DNA of 64,000 nucleotides from positions 124,001-188,000 of the forward strand of contig CAVQZC010000006.1 of NCBI GenBank assembly GCA_963718315.1, written 5' to 3'. Of the stretch, positions 47,772-57,117 are shown piece by piece (the stretch's first letter is position 1; the number at the start of each line of letters is the position of its first letter). Both the position numbers and the translations under genes were made by a program. The stretch comes from CAVQZC01 sp963718315 (GTDB lineage Bacteria; Actinomycetota; Thermoleophilia; Gaiellales; JAICJC01). Under the pieces are notes generated by a model. That model was not told the DNA's origin. It ran no database searches and worked only from the letters and a program-made list of their open reading frames with translations.

Positions 47772-49076
47772 ATGCCCCTGCGCCGGGTCGCGCTCGCCTT
47801 CGCTCTGATGTCTGCTCTCGCCACCGTGGTGGCGCCGCAGGCGCTCGCCGCCGGGCCGATCCTGTCGGGGCTCGGCACGCCGGTCAAGGTGACCACGCTC
47901 AAGCCCGGGCTGGTGCAGTACCGCTACCGGCTGGTGGTCAATGACGACGGGGTCAGGCGCGTCCAGACCCTGTACAAGATCGCCTGGTCGTATCCCAGCA
48001 CGCGGATTGCACTGCACTCGGCCGTCCTCGGTTCGGTGTCGAACGGATGGATCCGGGAGAACCCGATCTCGTCGTGGGCTTCGTGGAGCCGCCCGGCCGG
48101 GCTGGTTGCGGCAATCAACGGCGACATGTTCGCCGACCAGTACTGGCAGGCAAAGCCGGATGGCCTGCTGGTGCACAACCGCACTGTCACCGACTTCGGC
48201 TGGGGCGGCCCCGCCGTCGGGTATCTGGCCAACGGCTCGATGGTGATGGGACGCCCGTCGGCGGTGCCGGCGCTGATCAAGGTCGGATCGCACAGCCTGA
48301 CGGTGGGCGCCTGGAACGGCAAGCCGCTCCACAACGACCAGATCGGCGTCTACAGCGGCGTGTCATCGGTGACGGTGCCGCCCGGATTCGTCGGCTTCAC
48401 GCTCGACTCCACCGCGCTGCTCAACCTGCTGCACGGCTCCCAGGGCGGATACAGGTTCCCGGCCGGCTCGAACGTGACCGAGATCGTGACCGGCTTCCGC
48501 TTCTCGGTGCCCGGCGGGATCCACACCGACGCGAGCATGCCGTTCGGTCAGGTTGCCCAGTGTCCCGAGACCGCGTGCCCCAGCGGCACCGTGGTTCCGA
48601 TGCCGGCCCACGGCGTGGTCGTGCTGGCCAAGAAGGGTTCGATCGCAGCGATCTCCCTGGGCGCCAAGCTCTCGGCCAGCGCGCCGATCGCCGTCGCGGT
48701 CGACGACAACGGCTGGGCGCGGGTGACCGACACGATGGGCGGCAAGCCGCAGCTGGTGCACAACGGGATGCCGCAGACGCTGCTCCTGTCCTACGTCGAT
48801 CCGTGGCAGTGGCAGTACCCGCACTGGCGCCCGGCGATCGTGCAGAAGGGCACCACGGCCAAGGGGCAGGGCTGGATGGTGCTGGTCGGCGGCGCAAACG
48901 CCGTGGGCATCAGAGGCTCGACCTTCGCCCGGATGCTGGTGCAGATGGGGGCCACCAACGCCATGGGCTTCGACAACAACTCGTCCGCAGAGCTGTTCCG
49001 GCCTGGCGTGAACCCGATCACCGCCTACGGCTTCGAACGCCAGATCCCGGCCGCCACGTACCTGACGTTCAACTGA
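47772..49076 (+). CDS. exported phosphodiester glycosidase (NAGPA-domain) protein
   Basis: 434 residues with a signal peptide (MPLRRVALAFALMSALATVVAPQALA). LVAAINGDMF, GKPLHNDQIGVYS and, at the end, GIRGSTFARMLVQMGATNAMGFDNNSSAEL follow the order of the NAGPA-like domain (GxT..A..M..LGA..A..LDGG). Probably cleaves a sugar-phosphodiester on a surface polymer. Divergent from the gene at 47063 (about 160 nt apart). Confidence 0.75.
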   Translation: MPLRRVALAFALMSALATVVAPQALAAGPILSGLGTPVKVTTLKPGLVQYRYRLVVNDDGVRRVQTLYKIAWSYPSTRIALHSAVLGSVSNGWIRENPISSWASWSRPAGLVAAINGDMFADQYWQAKPDGLLVHNRTVTDFGWGGPAVGYLANGSMVMGRPSAVPALIKVGSHSLTVGAWNGKPLHNDQIGVYSGVSSVTVPPGFVGFTLDSTALLNLLHGSQGGYRFPAGSNVTEIVTGFRFSVPGGIHTDASMPFGQVAQCPETACPSGTVVPMPAHGVVVLAKKGSIAAISLGAKLSASAPIAVAVDDNGWARVTDTMGGKPQLVHNGMPQTLLLSYVDPWQWQYPHWRPAIVQKGTTAKGQGWMVLVGGANAVGIRGSTFARMLVQMGATNAMGFDNNSSAELFRPGVNPITAYGFERQIPAATYLTFN

Positions 49077-49243
49077 GCCGGGGCTGCCCGGTGCGCTGGC
49101 GCGTGCTGCGCGACCGAGTCGACATGCGGTCACAGGAAACGCTCAGCCGCCGCTAAGCGGGTTCCCGGACCCGTGGGGGATAACTCGGATGTGCCCCGCT
49201 GGGGCGCCTCCGCCCCTGCCCCTTCCGAGGTGAACTCTTCCCG

Positions 49244-50300
49244 ATGAAGAAGCGCTATGTGCTGCTCGTGGTGGCCGTCGTCTGTATCGCCGTCCCCGCC
49301 GTTGGCCTGTATGCCAGCACCCGCTCGTCAGCGTCCACCGTTCCCTCGAGCGACGTCGCGATCGCCGGCAAGCGCGAGGTGACCGTGTCGCAGCTCAACC
49401 AGCTGATCGCGATGCGCGTGCACGCCGCGAAGGTCTCCGGGCAGCAGGTGCCCAAGGCCGGGAGCAAGGCCTACCGGACCGAGGTGGTCAACCCGGCCGT
49501 CCAGGAGCTGGTGCAGGAGGCGCAGGTGCAGAACATCGCCGACCAGCTCGGCGTGAAGGTCTCGGACAAGGACGTGAAGGTGGCGCTCAGCCAGGCCATC
49601 AGCTCGGCCTTCGGCGGGAGCAATGCGAAGTTCCAGGCCTATCTGAAGCGCTACGCCCTCACGAGCTCCGAGGTGCAGCAGACGCTGATCCGGCCCCAGC
49701 TGCTGGCCCAGCGCGTCGGCGCCAAGCTGAAGAAGCCGACGCCGACGACGGCCCAGATCGCCGCCTACTACAAGGCGCACCGCAGCAGCTTCTCCACGCC
49801 CAGCCAGCGGCAGGTCAGCTTCATCCTCACCGGGTCGGCTGCGGATGCGTCGAAGGCGCACGCGGCAATCGCCGCCGGCGCCGACTGGACGAAGACCGCG
49901 AAGAGCTACGCGATCAGCCCCGGCCCCCCGTCCACCGGCGGCTCGCTGACCGCTACCAAGGGCCAGGTCGAGCAGAACTTCAACCGGGTCGTCTTCGGCT
50001 CGCTTCGAGACCGGCAAGCTGGCCGCCCCGGTCAAGGTGTCGGCCGCCTACGAGCAGAGCTCGCTGGCCGGCAAGTGCCACCCCGACTGCTACTTCCTGA
50101 TCCGGCCGACGAGCGCGATCCAGGCGGGTCACACCCAGTCGCTCGCCGAAGCGTCCGCGCAGATCGCCCAGACGCTGGCGTCGCAGCCGAACCAGCAGCT
50201 CGTGAAGCTGGTTGCGCAGCAGCGCAAGGCCACCCGCTACAGCAAGGCCTACGCCGCCGCCGCCGTGACGCAGCCGGCCTCGTCCGCTACCGCCGGGTAA
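49244..50300 (+). CDS. exported SurA/PrsA-like peptidyl-prolyl isomerase, frame broken once
   Basis: A signal anchor (KKRYVLLVVAVVCIAVPAVGLYA), a SurA_N-like helical region (TVSQLNQLIAMRVHAAK.., QAQVQNIADQLGVKVSDKDV), then PTTAQIAAYYKAHRSSFSTPSQRQVSFIL introducing a parvulin-like domain. One extra C near 50006 breaks the frame; it continues ETGKLAAPVKVSAAYEQSSL to the stop at 50300. A folding helper outside the membrane. A lipobox is not present. Confidence 0.78.
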
Positions 50301-50345
50301 CCGTCCCGGGGCTCCGTCCTGGGAGTCACCAGGGCGGCTCCCCGG

Positions 50346-50351
50346 TACACT
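50346..50351 (+). promoter_or_regulatory. -10 box (TACACT) of the leaderless CPBP-folP-folB operon
   Basis: TACACT ends 7 nt before the GTG at 50359. Confidence 0.6.
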
Positions 50352-50358
50352 CGGCCCG

Positions 50359-51126
50359 GTGATCGCCCAACGTCAGCCGGTCGGCCTGGGGCGGGCCCTG
50401 TTCGCCGCGCTGCTGGTATTCCTGCTGTCCCAGCTGGTGCTGATCCCGTTCGGAGAAGTCCAGCAGTTCCACCCCCAGGTCTCGCTGGCGGTGGCCGTCG
50501 TCGTCGCCCTCTTCACGTTCTGCGGCAACGGGCTGGTGGTGCGCACCTGCTTCGAGGTGGCGTTCGCCAACAGGCGCCGCCAGTGGCCGGTGTTCGGGCT
50601 CGCGTGTCCCGCCTTCGGGCGGACGGCGGTGGCGCTGATCGCATTCCCCTTCATCGGGATTGTCGCGCTGATCGCGGGCAGCATCATCACGACCGTCCTC
50701 GGTCTCGAACACGGCACGACGAACATCTCGACCGTGGACACCTCGGACGGGTTCGCCCTGCTGGTCGCGGTGGTCGCCGTCGGCGTGGCGCCCTGGGCGG
50801 AGGAGGTGGCGTTTCGCGGGTTCCTGTTCGGCGGGCTGATGCGGCGCATGAACCCCATCCTGGCGGCGCTGCTGGCCGGGGGCAGCTGGGCGGCCATCCA
50901 CGACGTCGCTGCCGTGCTGTTTCCGTTCACGTTCCTGGGCATGGCGCTCTGCTGGCTGCGCTGGTACACGGGGTCGATCCTCCCCGGCGTTGGCATCCAT
51001 GCCGCCTACAACGCCGCCATCACGGCGACCGCCGGCCCGCACCTGGCTCCTCTGTGGGCCGGCATCGCGCTGTCCCTGTCGCTGGGTGCGGTGGTTGCCA
51101 CCGCCTACTGGGCGCGCCCCGGATGA
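50359..51126 (+). CDS. CPBP-family intramembrane metalloprotease (CAAX/Abi)
   Basis: 255 residues with about seven helices. APWAEEVAFRGFLFGGL contains the EExxxR motif, SWAAIHDVAAVLFPF the first His, and GVGIHAAYNA the second His, the catalytic set of CPBP proteases. Overlaps folP (ATGA), so it is the first gene of a folate operon, though its own job is unrelated or unknown. Confidence 0.85.
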   Translation: MIAQRQPVGLGRALFAALLVFLLSQLVLIPFGEVQQFHPQVSLAVAVVVALFTFCGNGLVVRTCFEVAFANRRRQWPVFGLACPAFGRTAVALIAFPFIGIVALIAGSIITTVLGLEHGTTNISTVDTSDGFALLVAVVAVGVAPWAEEVAFRGFLFGGLMRRMNPILAALLAGGSWAAIHDVAAVLFPFTFLGMALCWLRWYTGSILPGVGIHAAYNAAITATAGPHLAPLWAGIALSLSLGAVVATAYWARPG

Positions 51127-51944
51127 GCGGTCTTCGCGAGCGGTTTTCGGAGCCCGCCGTGATGGGGGTGGTCAACGTGACTCCCGACTCGTTCTCGGAC
51201 GGTGGGCTCTATCTCGACCCCGGCGCTGCGATCGCCCACGGCGTGCAGCTCGCCGAGGAGGGTGCGGACATCCTCGACGTCGGAGGCGAGTCGACCCGGC
51301 CGGGCTCCGACCCGGTCGCGGCGGAGCTCGAGCTTGGCCGTGTTCTGCCGGTGATCGAAGGACTGGTCGAGGCGGGGGCGGGGCCGGTCTCGATCGACAC
51401 CATGAAGGCCGACGTCGCCCGCCGCGCGCTGGCGGCCGGGGCCTCGTTCGTGAACGACGTCACCGCCCTCCGCCACGATCCCGACATCGCGGGCGTGATC
51501 GCCGATGCCGGGGTGCCCGTCTGCCTGATGCACATGCTGGGCACGCCGAAGACGATGCAGCAGGACCCCCGCTACCAGGACGTCGTCGCCGAGGTCAGCG
51601 AGTTCCTGCTGGAGCGGGCGGGGGCAGCCGAGGCGGCAGGCATCCGCCGCGACCTGATCTGCCTCGACCCCGGGATCGGGTTCGGCAAGACGCTCGAGCA
51701 CAACCTCCAGCTGCTGGCCCACCTCGACCGCCTGGCCGGGCTCGGCTATCCGCTGCTGATCGCGGTCTCGCGCAAGCGGTTCCTGGGCGCGATCACCGGC
51801 CGCGACGAGACCCATCGCCTGGCGGCCACCATCGCAGCCAACGTTGCGGCGCTGGAGCGGGGGGCGTGGATGTTCCGGGTGCACGACGTGCGCCCCAACC
51901 GCGAGGCGCTCGACGTCTGCGCACGGATCCGTGCGGCATGTTGA
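51123..51944 (+). CDS. folP: dihydropteroate synthase
   Basis: Joins pterin pyrophosphate and p-aminobenzoate. VMGVVNVTPDSFSDGG, ADILDVGGESTRPGS, DTMKADVARRALAAGASFVNDV and the later DPGIGFGKT and SRKRFLGAI blocks are complete. 273 residues. Start overlaps the CPBP stop; stop overlaps folB. Confidence 0.95.
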   Translation: MSGLRERFSEPAVMGVVNVTPDSFSDGGLYLDPGAAIAHGVQLAEEGADILDVGGESTRPGSDPVAAELELGRVLPVIEGLVEAGAGPVSIDTMKADVARRALAAGASFVNDVTALRHDPDIAGVIADAGVPVCLMHMLGTPKTMQQDPRYQDVVAEVSEFLLERAGAAEAAGIRRDLICLDPGIGFGKTLEHNLQLLAHLDRLAGLGYPLLIAVSRKRFLGAITGRDETHRLAATIAANVAALERGAWMFRVHDVRPNREALDVCARIRAAC

Positions 51945-52291
51945 TCGAGGTCCGCGGCCTGGAGGTGTTCGCCCACCACGGGGTGTTCGAGCACGAGCGC
52001 CGCGACGGCCAGAACTTCCTGGTCGACCTCACCCTGGAGCCGCTCAGCGACCAGGCGGGAGCGACCGACCGCCTCGAGGATGCCGTCGACTACGGCGCGG
52101 TCTGCGACCGGGTGGTCGAGCTGGTCAAGGGCGGGCCGTACGACCTGATCGAGCGCCTGGCCACGGTGGTGGCAGACGACCTGATCGAGCGGTTCCCGCT
52201 GGCGTTCGTCCGCGTCGCGGTGCACAAGCCCCAGGCGCCGGTGCGCCACCCCTTCCACGACCTCTCGGTCACGATCGAGCGGCACATCTGA
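51938..52291 (+). CDS. folB: dihydroneopterin aldolase
   Basis: 117 residues: VRGLEVFAHHGVFEHERRDGQNFLVDLTLE is the typical start, with the Glu/Tyr region VDYGAVCDRV and Lys in VRVAVHKPQAPVRHPFHDLSVTI. Overlaps folP by 7 nt. Confidence 0.93.
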   Translation: MLIEVRGLEVFAHHGVFEHERRDGQNFLVDLTLEPLSDQAGATDRLEDAVDYGAVCDRVVELVKGGPYDLIERLATVVADDLIERFPLAFVRVAVHKPQAPVRHPFHDLSVTIERHI

Positions 52292-52503
52292 CCCTTCCCG
52301 CAGGCGGCATCCGGCCGTATAACGGAAGGGATGGGTCTAGGCGCTGGTCTCTGCATTCCGTTGGGCTGCGGCTTGTTCGCAGGTCGGCTGGCTGCGTCCC
52401 ACGCGGCGTGCGGTGCTCAACGTGGCCTACGGCCACGCCTGCGCTCCGCTCACCGCTCGATCCTTCCCAGCCGGCCTTCGAACCGCGCCTCGCGAGCAAC
52501 GTC

Positions 52504-53163
52504 ATGCTGAGCCCAGCACCGATCAAGGTCGTGGTTGCGGATTCGCAGCCGCTGTACCGCCGCGGCGTCGTCTCGATGCTCGAGGCGGACGGCATCACGG
52601 TGGTCGCTGACGTCGACTGTGTCGACGCGGCGCTGGCTGCCGTGCGGGAGCTGGCGCCGGACGTGGTGCTGGTCGACCTGCGGCTTGACGGCGGCTGCGG
52701 GATCGAGGCCACGGCCGGGATCGTGGCCACCACGCCGGACACCGAGGTGATCGTCCTGGCCGACGTCCGCGACCCCGAGGAGATGCTGCGTGCAATCAGG
52801 GCGGGCGCCGCAGGCTTCCTGACCAAGGACCAGCCGCCCGAGCGCCTGGGGGCGGCCGTTCGCGGGGTGCTGGACGGCGAGATCGCGATCTCCCGCCGGA
52901 TGGCCCGCTACCTGGCGCAGGACGTCCGCGAGGGCGACCGGCGAGCACAGCTGGCCGCGAGGCTGCCGCATCGAGAGCGGCTCACCCCGCGGCAGCTGGA
53001 GGTGCTTCGGTTGATCGCGGCCGGCCGGTCGACCAGCCAGATCGCGGGCGATCTCTACCTGTCGCCCGAGACCGTGCGCTGGCACGTCAAGGCGATTCTG
53101 CGCAAGTTGCGGGCGGGTAGCCGGGCCGAGGCCGCCGCCGCACTTGGCGAGGCGCTCGTTTAG
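52504..53163 (+). CDS. NarL/FixJ-type response regulator
   Basis: 219 residues. Receiver: IKVVVADSQPLYRRGV, phospho-acceptor Asp in DVVLVDLRLDGG and Lys in FLTKDQPPERL, but the usual Thr/Ser after beta-4 is replaced (VIVLADVRD). LuxR HTH at the end: LTPRQLEVLRLIAAGRSTSQIAGDLYLSPETVRWHVKAILRKL. No histidine kinase nearby. The ~210-nt gap before it holds several short inverted repeats but no gene. Confidence 0.88.
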   Translation: MLSPAPIKVVVADSQPLYRRGVVSMLEADGITVVADVDCVDAALAAVRELAPDVVLVDLRLDGGCGIEATAGIVATTPDTEVIVLADVRDPEEMLRAIRAGAAGFLTKDQPPERLGAAVRGVLDGEIAISRRMARYLAQDVREGDRRAQLAARLPHRERLTPRQLEVLRLIAAGRSTSQIAGDLYLSPETVRWHVKAILRKLRAGSRAEAAAALGEALV

Positions 53164-53468
53164 CGACCGAGCCGGGCCAGGTCGGCGGCGCTGCGCATCA
53201 CCCAGAGCGTCACGATCAGGCCGTAGGTGATGGTCGAGCAGGCGATGCCCACCTCGATCATGCGGCCGACGGGGCCGGCCATGATCATTGCCACGAGGAT
53301 CAGCGCCGGGCGCAGCACGAGGCATGCGAGCACGGCCGTGATCCCGAGATGGACGACGGTGCGGCGCAGTTCCTTGGGCCGCAGGTTGGGATAGCGTGTG
53401 TCGGCCCACCCAGCCAACGCTGCCGGGCAGAGAACCAGTACCACGGTGAGTTCCACGAGGGTCGTCAT
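53160..53468 (-). CDS. small membrane protein, 102 aa
   Basis: Three hydrophobic segments (MTTLVELTVVLVLCPAALAGWA, VVHLGITAVLACLVLRPALILVAMIMA, IEVGIACSTITYGLIVTLWVM). No family recognised. Stop overlaps that of the converging response regulator by 4 nt. A GTG two codons upstream (53474) is an alternative start. Confidence 0.55.
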   Translation of the reverse strand: MTTLVELTVVLVLCPAALAGWADTRYPNLRPKELRRTVVHLGITAVLACLVLRPALILVAMIMAGPVGRMIEVGIACSTITYGLIVTLWVMRSAADLARLGR

Positions 53469-53555
53469 GTCCACATCCTTGGTCTTCGGGAGCGTTGGGG
53501 ACGGAACGCGAAACCGACCCCAATCTCATCATCGGTCATGTTTGGGTGATACGTG

Positions 53556-54068
53556 ATGGATTTGTTAGGAAGTCCACCCTTACGAGGGAGCGCCGCATAC
53601 ATCGGTCTAGGGAGTAACCAGGGAAATTCCCTGGAAATCCTGCGCTCGGCGCTGTCCGACCTGCGCTCGCTGGGCCAGCTGCATCAGGTCTCGCCGGTCT
53701 ACGAAAGCGACCCCGTCGGCCTCACCGACCAGCCGGCGTTCACGAACGCTGTTGCCTCGCTCGAGACGTCCCTGGAGCCGGTCGCGCTGCTCGACGGCCT
53801 GCTCGAGATCGAGGCCCGCCACGGTCGCGTGCGCACCATCCGCTGGGGGCCGCGGACGCTCGACCTCGACCTGGTCGCCTACGAGCACGTTGAGCTGGTT
53901 ACGCCCCGGCTGGTGCTGCCGCACCCGCGCGCCTGCGAGCGCGAGTTCGTGCTGCGGCCGCTGGTCGACATCGCCCCCGGGCTGGAGCTGGGCGGCCAGA
54001 CCGCTTCCGAGTGGCTGGCGGCGCTGCCCTCGCAGGGTGTCCGGGCGCTCCCCGAAACGCTTCTGTAG
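53556..54068 (+). CDS. folK: 6-hydroxymethyl-dihydropterin pyrophosphokinase
   Basis: 170 residues: AAYIGLGSNQGNSLEIL at the start, SPVYESDPVGLTDQPAFTNAVASLET, then RWGPRTLDLDLVAYEHVELVTPRLVLPHPRACEREFVLRPLVDI: the full HPPK pattern with the Asp pair of the Mg site. It is separated from folP-folB by the response regulator and the membrane gene. Confidence 0.94.
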   Translation: MDLLGSPPLRGSAAYIGLGSNQGNSLEILRSALSDLRSLGQLHQVSPVYESDPVGLTDQPAFTNAVASLETSLEPVALLDGLLEIEARHGRVRTIRWGPRTLDLDLVAYEHVELVTPRLVLPHPRACEREFVLRPLVDIAPGLELGGQTASEWLAALPSQGVRALPETLL

Positions 54069-54071
54069 GGT
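54066..54071 (+). promoter_or_regulatory. -10 box (TAGGGT) of leaderless GST gene
   Basis: TAGGGT ends 6 nt before the GTG at 54078; its first three bases are the folK stop codon. Confidence 0.4.
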
Positions 54072-54077
54072 CAGGCC

Positions 54078-54701
54078 GTGCTTGCGCTCTACGACAACCC
54101 CATCTCATCCAACGCCCTGAAGGTGCGGTTCTTGATGGCGGAGCTGGGCCTCGACTACGAGCGCCGCGAGGTGCCGATGGCCCAGCCGCGGCCCCAGTGG
54201 TACCTCGACGTCAACCCGGTCGGCGGCATCCCGACGCTGGTCGACGGGCCGGTGACGTTGGCCGAGTCGAATGCGATCCTGCGCTACCTGGCCGACCGCC
54301 AGGGTGCGGCGACCCTGTATCCGGTGGGGTACACCGAGCGCTCGCGGGTCGAGCAGTTCCTCGACCGCTACGCCACCAAGTTCCGGGCCGCCTTCTTCTC
54401 GGTCGAGGTGCCGGCCATGGGCTTCACGCCGCAGGCCGGGTTCGGCGGGACGGCGCCCGATCCCGATACCGCCCGGGCCAGGGAGGCTGAGATCGCGCCG
54501 CTGCTGCGGACGTTCGATGCGCTGGTGTCTCCCAGCGGCTACGCGCTGGGGCGGTTCACGATCGCCGACTGCGCTGCTGCTCCCGTCCTGTTCCGCACGA
54601 CCAAGACCGGCATGGACCTGTCCCCGTACCCGAACCTGCTCCACTGGCGGGAAACCGTCTGCGCCCGGCCGGCGTTCGCCGCCGCCGACCCCGTGCAGTG
54701 A
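54078..54701 (+). CDS. glutathione S-transferase-like protein
   Basis: 207 residues. Thioredoxin-like N-domain (MLALYDNPISSNALKVRFLMAELG, cis-Pro in NPVGGIPTLVD, TLAESNAILRYLAD) and a helical C-domain (GYALGRFTIADCAAAPVLFRT, the N-capping box). Many lineages with this gene make mycothiol or another thiol, so the co-substrate need not be glutathione. Confidence 0.85.
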   Translation: MLALYDNPISSNALKVRFLMAELGLDYERREVPMAQPRPQWYLDVNPVGGIPTLVDGPVTLAESNAILRYLADRQGAATLYPVGYTERSRVEQFLDRYATKFRAAFFSVEVPAMGFTPQAGFGGTAPDPDTARAREAEIAPLLRTFDALVSPSGYALGRFTIADCAAAPVLFRTTKTGMDLSPYPNLLHWRETVCARPAFAAADPVQ

Positions 54702-54737
54702 AGCTCTCACGGGGATGACCTGCGGCGACGCAGGGCG

Positions 54738-54743
54738 TAGACT
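54738..54743 (+). promoter_or_regulatory. -10 box (TAGACT) of leaderless DUF2469 gene
   Basis: TAGACT ends 7 nt before the ATG at 54751. Confidence 0.5.
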
Positions 54744-54750
54744 TCGAGAC

Positions 54751-55089
54751 ATGTCCCACATCGAAGACCTCGAGGAATACGACGCAGAGCTCGAGCTCCG
54801 CCTGAAGCGCGAGTATGCGACCGTGTTCGGCCTGTTCCGGTACTGCGTGCTGACGGCGGAGGCCACCTATCTCTGCAACAAGCTGCAGGTGGAGCACGCC
54901 CACCAGTCGTCCTACCCGCTCGTCCACCTCACGCTGGAGGACGTCTGGGTCTGGGACAAGAACCGCCCCAGCCGGATCATCCCCCGCACCGAGGTGCACA
55001 CCACCCAGGACGTCACCATCGAGGAGCTGAAGTCGGACGGTGAGATCGACACCACGCTCCCGATCGGGTTCGAGCTGACCGACGAGTAG
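54751..55089 (+). CDS. DUF2469 family protein
   Basis: 112 residues: IEDLEEYDAELELRLKREYATVFGLFRYCVLTAEATYLCNKL and LTLEDVWVWDKNRPSRIIPRTEVHTTQDVTIEEL match the actinobacterial DUF2469 family, of unknown role. Stop TAG overlaps the coaX GTG. Confidence 0.85.
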   Translation: MSHIEDLEEYDAELELRLKREYATVFGLFRYCVLTAEATYLCNKLQVEHAHQSSYPLVHLTLEDVWVWDKNRPSRIIPRTEVHTTQDVTIEELKSDGEIDTTLPIGFELTDE

Positions 55090-55859
55090 TGCTGCTCGCG
55101 ATCGACGTCGGTAACACGCAGACCGTCGTCGGTCTCTACGACGGCGAGCGCCTGGCCGACCACTGGCGAACAGCCAGCGTGCGCTCCCAGACCGCCGACG
55201 AGCTGGCGGTCGAGCTGGCAGGCCTGCTGGCCGTGCGCGGGCGCAACTTTGCCGACATCGATGCGACGGTGGCGTCGTCAGGCGTCCCCCAACTTGCGGT
55301 GGAGCTCGCGGGGATGGCCAGGTCGTACTTCGGCCACGAGGCGCTGATCCTGGCTCCCGGAGTCAAGACCGGGCTCCCGCTGATGGTCGACAACCCGCAC
55401 GAGGTGGGGCCCGACCGCGTGGCCAACTGCGTCGCGGCGCTCTCGCTGCGGCCGGCGCCGCTGATCGTTGTCGATTTTGGCACGGCGATCAACTTCGACG
55501 CGGTCTCGGCCGCCGGGGAGTTCGTGGGCGGCGCGATCGCTCCCGGGGTGGAGGTGTCGATGCAGGCGCTCGGAGAGCGCGCCGCCCGGCTGTTCGGCAT
55601 CGAGCTGGCGGCGCCGCGCGCGGCGATCGGGCGGAACACCGTCGAGAACATGCAGTCCGGGGCGATCTTCGGCTGCGCCGGGCTGGTGGATGGGCTGGTG
55701 GGCAGGATCGGCAGTGAGCTGGGTGGCGACGTCCGCGCGGTCGCCACGGGCGGCCTGGCCGGCGTGATCGCACCTCACTGCGCAACCATCGATACGGTCG
55801 AGCCGTGGCTCACGCTCGAAGGGCTACGCCTGATCTGGGAGCGGAACCAGCCCGGCTGA
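55089..55859 (+). CDS. coaX: type III pantothenate kinase
   Basis: First step of coenzyme A synthesis. LLAIDVGNTQTVVGLYDGE is the ASKHA phosphate-1 motif; VGPDRVANCVAA, IVVDFGTAINFDAVSAAGEFVGGAIAPGVE and NTVENMQSGAIFGCAGLVDGLV are the PanK-III blocks. 256 residues. GTG start overlaps the previous TAG (TAGTG). Confidence 0.95.
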   Translation: MLLAIDVGNTQTVVGLYDGERLADHWRTASVRSQTADELAVELAGLLAVRGRNFADIDATVASSGVPQLAVELAGMARSYFGHEALILAPGVKTGLPLMVDNPHEVGPDRVANCVAALSLRPAPLIVVDFGTAINFDAVSAAGEFVGGAIAPGVEVSMQALGERAARLFGIELAAPRAAIGRNTVENMQSGAIFGCAGLVDGLVGRIGSELGGDVRAVATGGLAGVIAPHCATIDTVEPWLTLEGLRLIWERNQPG

Positions 55860-55867
55860 GCCTTAGG

Positions 55868-57064
55868 TCAGGCTACGAGGCCCTGGCCGACGAAGCCGCC
55901 GCTTTTGATCCCCGGCGGCACCGCGAAGAGGGCGCTGGTGCGGTGGATGACGTAGTGCGCCATCCGGTCGCCGACCGCGAGCCTGCTCTGGATGCTGATG
56001 AACTGGTGGCGTGGATCGCGCTGGTAGCACATGAAGAACAACCCGCCGGTGGGCGAGCTGATGGTCGCGTCGAACCCGTCGGTGTAGGTGTAGCCGCGGC
56101 GGAGGATCCGCTCCGCCTGGCTGTTCGCCTTGCGCGGGTTGGCGATGATGATGTGGGCGTCGATCGGCTCCATCCGCGGGATCACGGGTGAGAACTCAGA
56201 CGGCTGGCCGATCGGGGCTCCGGTGCCCTTCTCGCGGCCGATCGCGTGCTGCTGCTCGGGCAGCGGCTCGGGCAGGAAGTCGTCGACCAGCATCTCGATC
56301 TTGCGGGTCACCAGGTAGCTGCCGTTGGTCATCCAGTCGACGCCGTCGCCCGGGTTCACCCACACGTTGCTCTTCATCTTGGCCGTGTCGGAGGGCTTGA
56401 GGTTGTTCGTCCCATCCTTGAACCCGAACAGGTTGCGCGGTGTCTCGCGCCGCTCGCCGGGCAGCGGGTTCAGGATGTGGCCGTCCTGCATCCAGCGGAC
56501 TGCGGCCTGCGGGGTCGCGGCGGCGACCATCGCATGCACGGCACGCATTGCCACCTCGTGGCTGGTCGAGCAGCACTGGATGCCGATGTCGCCGTTGCTG
56601 GCGCCGGGGTCCATCCGGTCGCCCTTGAAGCGGGGGATCTCGACGAGCGCCGCGGGGCGCCTCGCGGTCAGCCCGAACCGGTGGTCGAAGAGCGTCGAGC
56701 CAAAGCCGATGGTGATGGTCAGCTTGGCCGGGTCGAACGCGGCCATGCCATCGCTGCCCTTGCCCGCCGTCAGCTGCTCGGCCGCCGCCGTCCATCGCTT
56801 CAGCAGCGCGACCAGCGCGGGCCGTCCCGCGGCGTGGACGTCGAAGCTGGCGAACTGCAGGTACTTCTGCTGCGGCGTGACGATGCCGGCCTGGTGGTCG
56901 CCGTGGAACGGCTCGACGGCAGGCGGCGTCGGCTCGCCGGTCTGCTGCGTCTGCTTGGTGGTCGCCGAATCGGTCTGCTGCGAGCAGCCGGCCGCCCCGA
57001 GGGCGAGCCCACCGGCGGCGGCACCGGTCAGGCGCAGGAGCTGCTTGCGCGACAGTGGTTTCAC
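55868..57064 (-). CDS. DyP-type peroxidase / deferrochelatase (EfeB-like), lipoprotein-like
   Basis: 398 residues. KPLSRKQLLRLTGAAAGGLALGAAGC looks like a Tat-type signal (RK rather than RR) ending in a lipobox Cys. NLFGFKDGTNN holds the GxxDG motif with the catalytic Asp of DyP peroxidases; SHEVAMRAVHAM is near the proximal-His region of this family. Expected outside the membrane, binding haem, possibly releasing iron. No efeU/efeO is seen beside it. Confidence 0.88.
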   Translation of the reverse strand: MKPLSRKQLLRLTGAAAGGLALGAAGCSQQTDSATTKQTQQTGEPTPPAVEPFHGDHQAGIVTPQQKYLQFASFDVHAAGRPALVALLKRWTAAAEQLTAGKGSDGMAAFDPAKLTITIGFGSTLFDHRFGLTARRPAALVEIPRFKGDRMDPGASNGDIGIQCCSTSHEVAMRAVHAMVAAATPQAAVRWMQDGHILNPLPGERRETPRNLFGFKDGTNNLKPSDTAKMKSNVWVNPGDGVDWMTNGSYLVTRKIEMLVDDFLPEPLPEQQHAIGREKGTGAPIGQPSEFSPVIPRMEPIDAHIIIANPRKANSQAERILRRGYTYTDGFDATISSPTGGLFFMCYQRDPRHQFISIQSRLAVGDRMAHYVIHRTSALFAVPPGIKSGGFVGQGLVA

Positions 57065-57072
57065 CGCACAAG

Positions 57073-57078
57073 ATGGTA
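57073..57078 (-). promoter_or_regulatory. -10 box (TACCAT) of leaderless DyP gene
   Basis: TACCAT ends 8 nt before the GTG at 57064. Confidence 0.4.
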
Positions 57079-57117
57079 CAGCGCCTGACCGGCAACGTCC
57101 CGTGAAGGGCCTCCCGC

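Noticed and set aside
49077..49243. Possible regulatory RNA before the SurA-like gene
   Set aside because: Only short GC-rich inverted repeats are present, common by chance at this base composition.
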